Below, one piece after another: positions 57,211 to 64,000 of a DNA stretch of 64,000 nucleotides. The notes below the pieces were generated by a model. The model was not told where the DNA came from. It saw nothing but the letters and a program-made list of their open reading frames with translations, and did not search any database. Within the stretch, counting starts at the first letter, position 1; every line of letters begins with the position of its first letter. Origin of the DNA: Helicobacter sp. 11S02596-1. Lineage in GTDB: Bacteria; Campylobacterota; Campylobacteria; Campylobacterales; Helicobacteraceae. The position numbers were made by a program, and so were the translations under genes. Location of the stretch: NCBI RefSeq assembly GCF_002272825.1, contig NZ_MLAM01000003.1, positions 62,001-126,000 on the forward strand. The letters are read 5' to 3'.

Positions 57211-57829
57211 TAAATAATAAGATGGGAAGTAGGGAGAGAGGTTTATCTTTTCCATAGCTGTGCGACTAGTTATTTTTTCTTATACTACCTAGAAAGGGGT
57301 CAGGGGGGCTAGCCGTCTGCTATGCCCTTGCGGGCATAAACAATCGCCGTGCGAGGCTACCAGAGCCAAGCAGTTGGCTTTTTTAAAGGTTTAGGCGTCC
57401 GGTTATGCTCCCGATAGGAGCATAGCAGATGCGCCCTTACTTTAGGAATGGAGCAGGGTTTTACCCTGCGCAGTGGTCTTCAGATTCACAATGTAAATCA
57501 AGTAAAAAACAATATTTTTTAGTCTCTCGCCTTTTTATTTTTTTTATTATGCAGGGGGCGGGGTTCTACCTGCGAAGCGTCGCCCGCCCCCTTGCAACAA
57601 TCGGGTGGGTGGGTCAGAAACCCACTGCACGCCCCCTTAGTGGTTCAGATGACAGGGCGTAGATTGCTTGGTTTGAAAGTGGTTTAAAATTGAAAACCTT
57701 AGAAAATGGGTTGATAACGAAACGAAGTGCCGTTATAACGCCATTCTTTAGGAGCGTAGCAGAGTTTACCTCTGCGTAGCGGTCTTCAGGTTCGCCCAAA
57801 GCGAATTGAGTAAAACACAATAAAAACCT

Positions 57830-57947
57830 TTAAAACTTATCTCCAATGCACAAAGCAACGCTTTGGGTATGAGATGATTACTTTAGGAGCGTTTGGGGGC
57901 TTTGCCTCCAAAAAGCGGTCTTCAGGTTTGCCCCAGCGAACCGATAC
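57830..57947 (-). repeat. A-unit, complete (minus)
   Basis: Hairpin 1 near 57924-57942 (GGTTCGC / GCAAACC, imperfect), hairpin 2 near 57892-57909 (GGAGGC / GCCCCC, imperfect), hairpin 3 at 57839-57875 with CCCAAAGC / GCTTTGTG and closing ATCTC / GAGAT. Confidence 0.75.
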
Positions 57948-58070
57948 CTCTAAAACTTATCTCCAATACACAAAGCAACGCTTTGTGTATGAGATGGTTA
58001 CTTTAGGAACGCAGGGCAGTTTCACTGCCCGGAGTGGTCTTCAGATTCGGGTTTTCCCCGAATCAAGTGA
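57948..58070 (-). repeat. A-unit, complete (minus)
   Basis: Hairpin 1 at 58043-58064 (GATTCGGG / CCCGAATC), hairpin 2 at 58014-58030 (GGGCAG / CTGCCC), hairpin 3 at 57959-57995 (ATACACAAAGC / GCTTTGTGTAT, closed by ATCTC / GAGAT). All arms pair perfectly. Confidence 0.88.
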
Positions 58071-58072
58071 CA

Positions 58073-59131
58073 TCAAAAAGAAGGTTTGGGGGTTTTATCA
58101 GTTACAGGAGGCAACACCGGATAGATAATCTGTGGTTTTGTGCCTGTGAGCGACTCGAAGAAAGCTTGGATTTTTTTGGCTTCATCATTATTGATAGTGA
58201 TCCCCAATTGGATAGCCCCCATTTCTTTGATGGCATCTTTGACATCCCAATACTGCCCATTATGAAAATATGGCATTGTTTCAGCGATATTTCTAAGCGT
58301 GGGAACTTTCACCATACCATTTTCATCCCCTTTAAAATCCCCTACATTTGCGAATTTATACGGCTTGACAACGCCAAATGGCTGCATTGTGCCACCTAAG
58401 TTGATGCCATTGTGGCAAGCGGTGCATCCTTTGTCGATGAAAATATCCAAACCTTCTTGCTCTTCAATGCTGAGGGCTTTTGGATTGCCATTCAAAAAAT
58501 CATCATATCGGCTTGGCGTTACAAGTGTTTCTTCAAACATCGCAATCGTATCAGCGATGAGTTTGAAATCAATCTTGACTTTGCTGCCATAGGCTTTTTT
58601 AAACTCATCGACATAAGCAGGGATCGAAGTGATTTTTTCTACGACAAGTTTAGGCGCTGCTGCCATTTCCACAGGATTTTGGATCGGTCCTTGTGCTTGA
58701 TCGCCTAGGTGTTGGGCTCTGCCATCCCAAAATTGCACCGAGTTAAAAACCGAGTTAAAAACGGTTGGCGAGTTGAGGTGATGGGGATTTGCCTGCCATT
58801 TTGCCCCAATAGCCGCAGGGACAATATCCGCACCGCCTAATGCGAGATTGTGGCAGGTATTGCACGAAATCAGATTGGAACTTGAAATTCTAGGGTCAAA
58901 ATAAAGCTTTTTGCCAAGCTCAATTTGAGCGGGTGTCATTTTTGGTGAATAACCAGTTGCCAAATTCGTATCTTTGGCTTTTTGGAGTTGGTAATCCCTC
59001 AAAGCTTTCCCGCTAGGGATGGGTTCTAAGCCTGCTTCTTTAGCTTTTTGGATCAAAGCTTGGTTGGTCGCTCCAAAAGCGCTTATCGCACAAAATGCGA
59101 TAATGCTTCCTGTGAGTGCGAGTTTTTTCAT
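58073..59131 (-). CDS. ccp: Di-haem cytochrome c peroxidase
   Basis: 352 residues including a signal peptide (LALTGSIIAFCAISAFG). The start at 59131 follows GGAGGAAAGACA. Two haem-binding sites are visible: CNTCH (N-terminal haem) and CTACH (C-terminal haem), plus the GGADIVPAAIG and ETMPYFHNGQYWDVKDAI segments of the family. Reduces H2O2 in the periplasm with electrons from c-type cytochromes. Divergent from dnaE; array 6 begins right after its stop. Confidence 0.95.
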   Translation of the reverse strand: MKKLALTGSIIAFCAISAFGATNQALIQKAKEAGLEPIPSGKALRDYQLQKAKDTNLATGYSPKMTPAQIELGKKLYFDPRISSSNLISCNTCHNLALGGADIVPAAIGAKWQANPHHLNSPTVFNSVFNSVQFWDGRAQHLGDQAQGPIQNPVEMAAAPKLVVEKITSIPAYVDEFKKAYGSKVKIDFKLIADTIAMFEETLVTPSRYDDFLNGNPKALSIEEQEGLDIFIDKGCTACHNGINLGGTMQPFGVVKPYKFANVGDFKGDENGMVKVPTLRNIAETMPYFHNGQYWDVKDAIKEMGAIQLGITINNDEAKKIQAFFESLTGTKPQIIYPVLPPVTDKTPKPSF

Positions 59132-59250
59132 TGTCTTTCCTCCTAAGTTTCGATTTTTATAGAATTTCGCATTATACTTCAAAAGAGAAAATATATTAAT
59201 AAAAATTTTTAGTTAGCAATATTTTTTATTAAATAATTAATCGATATTAT

Positions 59251-59265
59251 TAATAATGATAATTA
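59251..59265. promoter_or_regulatory. Possible Fur/PerR-type box upstream of ccp
   Basis: TAATAATGATAATTA differs at two positions from the palindrome TAATAATnATTATTA described for H. pylori Fur. It lies 120 bases upstream of ccp and 220 upstream of dnaE. Peroxide-defence genes are often under Fur/PerR in this group, but the region is A/T-rich and a chance match is possible. Confidence 0.35.
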
Positions 59266-59408
59266 AAATGTTCCTTGCCATTCATAAAAATAAATCATCA
59301 ATTTTTACTCATTAACACGCGTAAACATCGATTTTTTGGAATGTTGCTCTGCATAAACTCATTTGGAATATCTAAGCTCTTATCAGGCAGAATAAATGAA
59401 AGATAACG

Positions 59409-59414
59409 TATAAT
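59409..59414 (+). promoter_or_regulatory. Putative -10 element for dnaE
   Basis: TATAAT in ACGTATAATATT, 74 bases before the dnaE start. Confidence 0.45.
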
Positions 59415-59487
59415 ATTTGTCAATGAAATTTCTAAAATCTCTGTTAAATTGAACTAAAAATAGCACAAAATTGCATAAGGAAAATCA

Positions 59488-62400
59488 ATGAGTTACACGC
59501 ATTTGCACTTGCATACCGAATATTCTTTGCTTGATGGCGCAAACAAAATCAAAGCCTTGGCGAAAAAAATCAAAGCACTAGGGATGAAAAGTGTCAGTAT
59601 GACCGATCACGGGAATATGTTTGGGGCGATCGATTTTTATACCACGATGAGAAAAGAGGGTATCAAGCCCATTATTGGCATTGAAACCTATCTACACAAT
59701 GCCTCAGATTTGGGTAGCAAGGAGTCCAAACAGCGATTCCATCTATGTCTCTATGCCAAAAATGAAGAAGGCTATAAAAACCTGATGTATCTAAGCTCGA
59801 TGGCTTTTATTGAGGGATTTTACTACTACCCACGTATCAACAAAAAGATTTTGCGTGAGCATTCTGCGGGCTTGATTTGTTCTTCGGCGTGTTTGCAGGG
59901 TGAGGTAAGCTGGCAACTCAATACCAACAACCCCAGAAACGTGCGCTTGGGGGCAAAAGGCTATGAGGTCGCCAAAGAAGTCGCATTGGAATACCAAGAT
60001 ATTTTTGGCGATGATTTTTATATCGAGATTATGCGTCACGGCATTGCTGATCAAAGCTTCATTGATGAGGCGCTCATAAAAATCTCTTTAGAAACTGGTA
60101 TCAAGCTCATCGCCACCAATGATACCCACTACACCAATCAAGACGATGCGAGCGCTCAAGAAGTCGCGATGTGTGTGGCGATGGCAAAAACGCTTGATGA
60201 CAAAGACAGACTCAAGCATTCTGTCAAAGAATTTTATGTCAAATCCCCCGAAGAGATGGCACGGCTGTTTGCTGACATCCCAGAAGCACTCACAAATACC
60301 CAAGAAATCGCTGATAAATGCACGCTCCAAATTGATCTCAAAGATGAAAAAAACAATCCCCCCACACCGCCAAGATTCAAATTTACCCAAGAATACGCCC
60401 GCAAAGAGGGGCTTGATATTAGCGATGATGCGAGTTATTTTGCCCACAAGGCACGAGAGGGCTTGAAAGAAAGATTAGAGATTATCCCACAAGAAAAACA
60501 TCAAGCTTACAAAGACCGCTTGGAGCACGAGATTGAAGTCATCAATAATATGAAATTTCCCGGCTATATGCTGATCGTTTGGGATTTTATCCGCCACGCC
60601 AAAGAAAATGGTATCCCTGTAGGTCCGGGCAGGGGTAGTGCAGCAGGGAGTTTGGTGGCATTTTGTCTTAAGATTACCAATATCGATCCTTTGAAATACG
60701 ATCTGCTTTTTGAGCGATTTTTGAATCCTGAGCGGGTTTCACTGCCTGATATTGATACGGATTTTTGCCAAAGACGTCGGGGGGAAATCATCGAATATAT
60801 GATCGAAAAATACGGCAAATACAATGTCGCCCAAGTCATTACCTTTGGTAAAATGCTCGCTAAAGGCGTGATTCGTGATGTCGCAAGGGTGCTAAATATG
60901 CCCTATAAAGAAGCTGATGATATGGCAAAGCTTATCCCAGATAAGCTCGGTATTACGCTACAAGGCTATGAAAAAAATGGCGAATGGGTCGATGGGGCGT
61001 GGGAGCTAGAACCCAAAATCTCAGAACTCACCCAAAATAACCCGCTTGCCAAAAAAGTCTGGGAATTTTCGCTTATGCTTGAAGGCCTCAATCGCAATGC
61101 TGGCAAGCACGCTGCTGCCCTTGTGGTCGATAGCGAAAAAGAACTATGGCATAAAACCCCGCTTTATACCAGTGATAAAACCGGTGGGGCGATCGTTACG
61201 CAGTATTCGATGAAATACCTTGAACCTGTAGATTTGATAAAATTTGACTTCTTGGGCTTAAAAACCCTCACCGTGGTCGATGACGCCCTCAAGCTCATTG
61301 CCAAAAGGTATCAAAAAAATCTCGACTTCCTCACGATCGACACCAATGATCCCGAAGTGTATAAAACAATGCAAAGTGGCAACACTGTGGGGATATTTCA
61401 AGTCGAATCGGGTATGTTTCAAGGGCTTAATAAACGTTTGCGCCCCTCAAGTTTTGAAGATATCGTGGCAATCATTGCCTTAGGCAGACCCGGACCGATG
61501 GAATCGGGAATGGTGGATGATTTTGTCAATCGCAAACACGGCTTAGAACCCATCACCTATATGTTTGCTGAGCTTGAACCTATCCTTAAACCGACCTATG
61601 GGACGATTGTCTATCAAGAACAAGTAATGCAAATCGTCCAAACCATTGGGGGCTTTTCTCTAGGTGAAGCCGATTTGATACGTCGGGCGATGGGGAAAAA
61701 AGACGCCCAGATTATGGCAGATAATAAAGCAAAATTTGCCTTAGGTGCAGAACAAAAAGGATTTGATAAACGCAAGGCAGAAGAATTGTGGGAACTCATC
61801 ATCAAATTTGCCGGCTATGGGTTTAACAAATCCCATTCGGCTGCTTATGCGATGGTAACGTTTCAAACTGCGTATCTCAAAACCTACTACGAACACGAAT
61901 TTATGGCAGCAATGCTCACAAGCGAATCGGTCAAGACCGAATCGGTCGCAAAATATATCGATGAAGTCAAGCTTTTGGGTATTGAAGTGGTTTCCCCGCA
62001 CGTCAATACCTCTGATCTCGATTTTGGCGTGGGGGATTTTAGCGACGAGGCAGGCAAACCTATCAAAAAGATCATTTTTGGTTTGGGTGCGATCAAAGGT
62101 GCAGGAGAAGGACCGCTCAAAAATATCATCGAAGTGCGTGAGAGTGGCGGGAAATTCAAAAGTTTAGAAGATTTTATCTCACGGGTGGATTTTAGCAAGC
62201 TCACCAAACGTATCCTAGAGCCACTCATAAAAACCGGTAGTCTCGATGGGCTGGGCTACACACGTGCGACAATGCTGCAAAATATCGATGCGATCTGTGA
62301 AGCAGGCAGAGCAAAAGACAAGATAAAAGAAATGATGGCAGGCTCGCTGTTTGGGGATAATCAAGATGATATGCAATCGATTGCATTAGATTTGAACGAT

Positions 62401-63129
62401 ATTCCTGAATGCGATGTGAAAACCTTACTTGATTATGAATATGAATGTCTGGGGATTTATGTTTCTGGGCATCCTTTAGATGATTTCCAACAAGAAATCA
62501 AAGCCATCAAAGGCGTGGCAAAAAGCGTCGAAATCGATAAATTAGAGATTGGTTCGAATGCGATTTTTGTAGGCAAGATTTTAGACATCAAAAAAAAGAT
62601 TGGCAAAAAAACCGGCAAGCCTTATGGGACGGCTGATATTTTGGATTTCTATGGCAAGATTGATCTGATGTTGTTTGATAAACATCTCCAAGAGCTTGAA
62701 AATTTTGATACCAGCAAGCCATTGGTTTTCAAATGCAAGATTGAAGAGCGTGATGATGTAGCCCAGCTCCGTTTGCTTGAAATTATGAGCCTTGAAGATG
62801 CCAAAGGGCAAAAAGTGAAACTAAAATATAAAGAAGTTGCAGAAATTACAGAAGTTAGCGAGGAGATTATCCCTTTGGATCTCAAACCCCAAGATTTTAG
62901 CGATGCGACCTGCCCGCTAGCTGTAGTGCTAAACAAGAACGCCAGTAGCAGTATTTTTGAAAAAATAAAATCTCAAGCCCAGATTTTTGGGGGCGAGCGG
63001 GAGCTTCGGGTGGTGATTGAAGATGATGAGCAAGATTATATGTTTGTGAGCAATCTAAAAGTCAATAGCCAAATCAAGCAAAGTTTTTCTGAACTTTTGT
63101 GGGTGGATGTTTCAAGGGATATTTCGTGA
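59488..63129 (+). CDS. dnaE: DNA polymerase III alpha subunit
   Basis: 1213 residues, the replicative polymerase. N-terminal PHP domain (YTHLHLHTEYSLLDGA; DHGNMFGAIDFY), palm with PGRGSAAGSLVAF and the catalytic DIDTDF near residue 430, fingers with GRPGPMESGMVDDF, tandem HhH region and a C-terminal OB-fold (about 1000-1080). The rluB start overlaps its stop. Confidence 0.98.
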   Translation: MSYTHLHLHTEYSLLDGANKIKALAKKIKALGMKSVSMTDHGNMFGAIDFYTTMRKEGIKPIIGIETYLHNASDLGSKESKQRFHLCLYAKNEEGYKNLMYLSSMAFIEGFYYYPRINKKILREHSAGLICSSACLQGEVSWQLNTNNPRNVRLGAKGYEVAKEVALEYQDIFGDDFYIEIMRHGIADQSFIDEALIKISLETGIKLIATNDTHYTNQDDASAQEVAMCVAMAKTLDDKDRLKHSVKEFYVKSPEEMARLFADIPEALTNTQEIADKCTLQIDLKDEKNNPPTPPRFKFTQEYARKEGLDISDDASYFAHKAREGLKERLEIIPQEKHQAYKDRLEHEIEVINNMKFPGYMLIVWDFIRHAKENGIPVGPGRGSAAGSLVAFCLKITNIDPLKYDLLFERFLNPERVSLPDIDTDFCQRRRGEIIEYMIEKYGKYNVAQVITFGKMLAKGVIRDVARVLNMPYKEADDMAKLIPDKLGITLQGYEKNGEWVDGAWELEPKISELTQNNPLAKKVWEFSLMLEGLNRNAGKHAAALVVDSEKELWHKTPLYTSDKTGGAIVTQYSMKYLEPVDLIKFDFLGLKTLTVVDDALKLIAKRYQKNLDFLTIDTNDPEVYKTMQSGNTVGIFQVESGMFQGLNKRLRPSSFEDIVAIIALGRPGPMESGMVDDFVNRKHGLEPITYMFAELEPILKPTYGTIVYQEQVMQIVQTIGGFSLGEADLIRRAMGKKDAQIMADNKAKFALGAEQKGFDKRKAEELWELIIKFAGYGFNKSHSAAYAMVTFQTAYLKTYYEHEFMAAMLTSESVKTESVAKYIDEVKLLGIEVVSPHVNTSDLDFGVGDFSDEAGKPIKKIIFGLGAIKGAGEGPLKNIIEVRESGGKFKSLEDFISRVDFSKLTKRILEPLIKTGSLDGLGYTRATMLQNIDAICEAGRAKDKIKEMMAGSLFGDNQDDMQSIALDLNDIPECDVKTLLDYEYECLGIYVSGHPLDDFQQEIKAIKGVAKSVEIDKLEIGSNAIFVGKILDIKKKIGKKTGKPYGTADILDFYGKIDLMLFDKHLQELENFDTSKPLVFKCKIEERDDVAQLRLLEIMSLEDAKGQKVKLKYKEVAEITEVSEEIIPLDLKPQDFSDATCPLAVVLNKNASSSIFEKIKSQAQIFGGERELRVVIEDDEQDYMFVSNLKVNSQIKQSFSELLWVDVSRDIS

Positions 63130-63884
63130 GACTTAATCAATTTATTTCCCATCACACCAAATATTCACGCCGAGAAGCTGATGAACTCATTAAAGCAGGC
63201 AGGGTCAATGTCGAAAAAACCAAAGCGGATTTCAAAACCATTTTGCAGGAAAACCAGCGGGTTTTTATCGATGGGAAAATTATCAAACCCCAAAAAAGCG
63301 ACCTCTACACGGTCATCGCTTATCACAAACCAAAAGGTGAGATCGTAAGCAAAAAAGACGATCGCAATCGTCGGGTGATTTATGAATCTTTGGGGGCAAA
63401 ATACGCCTCTTTTGTGCCGGTTGGTAGGCTGGATTTTGCCTCTGAGGGCGTGATTTTACTCACCGATAGCAAGAAAGTCGCGCGTGCCTTGATGGAGAGT
63501 GATTTGGAGCGTGAATATATCATCAAGGTAAAAGGCAATATCACACAAGAGGCGATAGAAGCGATGGAAACGGGGATTTGCCTCGAAAATGCCACAGCAG
63601 GCGCACACCCTAAAAATAAGATTGAAAAAATGGTATTTGCCCCTTTTGTCAAATATGAGATTGCCAAAAATGACGTGCATTTTTCAAAAATCAAAGTTAT
63701 TATCAAAGAGGGCAAAAACAGGGAATTACGGCGGTTTTTTGCGCATTTTAAAAACGATGTTTTGGATTTACGCCGTGTGCGTTATGGCTGGGTATCTTTG
63801 AATGCCTTGCCAGTAGGCAAAATGAGATTTTTAAATAAAGATGAATATAAATCCTTGCACCACTTTATGGGAAAATATGATTAA
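63126..63884 (+). CDS. rluB: RluB-type 23S rRNA pseudouridine synthase
   Basis: 252 residues from GTG 63126, which overlaps the dnaE stop by 4 bases (GTGA). An N-terminal S4 domain (RLNQFISHHTKYSRREADELI) precedes the RsuA/RluB-type catalytic domain with VGRLDFASEGVILLTD (catalytic Asp in GRLD) and the EGKNRELRRFF motif. Modifies a 23S rRNA uridine in the peptidyl-transferase region in homologues; site not provable here. Confidence 0.9.
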   Translation: MRLNQFISHHTKYSRREADELIKAGRVNVEKTKADFKTILQENQRVFIDGKIIKPQKSDLYTVIAYHKPKGEIVSKKDDRNRRVIYESLGAKYASFVPVGRLDFASEGVILLTDSKKVARALMESDLEREYIIKVKGNITQEAIEAMETGICLENATAGAHPKNKIEKMVFAPFVKYEIAKNDVHFSKIKVIIKEGKNRELRRFFAHFKNDVLDLRRVRYGWVSLNALPVGKMRFLNKDEYKSLHHFMGKYD

Positions 63885-63949
63885 AATTTTTTTCTAAGCA
63901 AAAAGTAAGCATAATTCTGGGATTATATTTTTTAAACGAGGAATAATTT

Positions 63950-64000
63950 ATGAAAAAACTGATTTTTGTTTCGGCATTATTGGCAATATTTTTTTATGGC
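63950..64000 (+). CDS. Start of a secreted or membrane protein (runs off the window)
   Basis: ATG at 63950 with GAGGAATAATTT upstream. The first 17 codons (MKKLIFVSALLAIFFYG) are a signal peptide or anchor. Nothing more can be said; in H. pylori I recall a small secreted/thioredoxin-like gene at this place. Confidence 0.7.
   Translation, partial: MKKLIFVSALLAIFFYG

Larger units (their letters stand above)
57211..58072. repeat. Structured-repeat array 6 (between autotransporter 2 and ccp), minus-oriented
   Basis: Order along the plus strand: D module reversed (57255-57300), minus B modules (57305-57440), A fragment with hairpins 1-2 (57447-57512), GC hairpin (57553-57589), C module reversed (GCGTAGATTGC at 57657), A-unit with hairpins 1-2 (57750-57815), then two complete tandem A-units (57830-57947 and 57948-58070). 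The last one starts 4 bases after the ccp stop codon and reads in the ccp direction. No gene supported. Confidence 0.85.
59132..59487. other. ccp/dnaE divergent intergenic region
   Basis: 356 A/T-rich bases. Apart from the Fur-like box and the dnaE -10 candidate I see no gene, repeat unit or RNA. Confidence 0.5.

Noticed and set aside
15241..58070. Integron attC sites
   Set aside because: They are structured and variable-armed like attC, but lack the GTTRRRY core and the paired R/L box layout, and no integron integrase is present.
52396..58072. Insertion sequence or transposon bracketing autotransporter 2
   Set aside because: No transposase frame, no target-site duplication seen, and the flanking repeats are mosaic and occur elsewhere without such a gene between them.
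1..64000. Intact prophage
   Set aside because: Only an integrase N-terminal relic is present; no capsid, tail, lysis or replication genes.

Overview
The window is a chromosomal segment of a Helicobacter species (Campylobacterota). Gene content and order point to this: blocks aroA-pheT-pheS-HIT-PLP enzyme, pgk-corA-terC-like, truB-csrA-ispE-smpB-exbB-exbD-rpmH-rnpA-yidD-yidC-jag-mnmE and ccp/dnaE/rluB match the order I remember from H. pylori. cydAB, a CetA/CetB-type energy-taxis set and two very large autotransporters suggest a species outside the H. pylori core lineage; I do not assign a species.

Layout. 1-6.1 kb: end of aroA, both PheRS subunits, HIT protein, class V PLP enzyme, DUF3972 protein. 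6.3-11.1 kb: envelope island with a COG3014/LpoB/LPP20 lipoprotein operon, a small outer-membrane protein behind a promoter with a poly-C spacer, and a second LPP20 lipoprotein. 11.2-12.4 kb: relic of an element integrated at tRNA-Arg(CCT), namely an integrase N-terminus fused in frame to a HicB antitoxin. 12.5-15.2 kb: hup, gapA, pgi. 16.2-20 kb: outer-membrane protein, PEBP-like protein, Fic protein, MFS transporter. 20.1-28.4 kb: three toxin-antitoxin loci whose toxins are all broken, autotransporter 1 and a phase-variable outer-membrane protein. 28.5-52.4 kb: Maf flagellin-glycosylation protein, cytochrome bd, pgk, corA, terC-like, the rpmH-yidC-mnmE and truB-exbD gene runs, a taxis cluster with a frameshifted receptor, rdgB, MFS, ttcA. 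53.3-57.2 kb: autotransporter 2, with a G13 tract and a C-terminal SPOR-like domain. 58-64 kb: ccp, dnaE, rluB and the start of a secreted protein.

The most unusual content is intergenic. Six gaps (15.2-16.2, 25.9-26.7, 27.1-27.4, 33.6-34.5, 52.4-53.0 and 57.2-58.1 kb) are filled with about 20 copies of a unit of about 135 bp that I call the A-unit. It has three hairpins joined by nearly invariant linkers. The hairpin arms differ between copies but stay complementary, which is a covariation signature of conserved RNA or single-strand structure. Other modules (B, also structured; C/D with GC-rich hairpins) are interleaved. Arrays typically begin within a few to some tens of bases of a stop codon and read in the same direction as that gene. 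They flank both autotransporters. I know of no named family that matches.

Three long G/C homopolymers sit in three surface-protein loci: in a -35/-10 spacer, just after a start codon (currently out of frame), and in the N-terminal coding region of autotransporter 2 (currently in frame). Together with the repeat arrays this suggests a segment whose cell-surface output is variable, set among conserved housekeeping genes.
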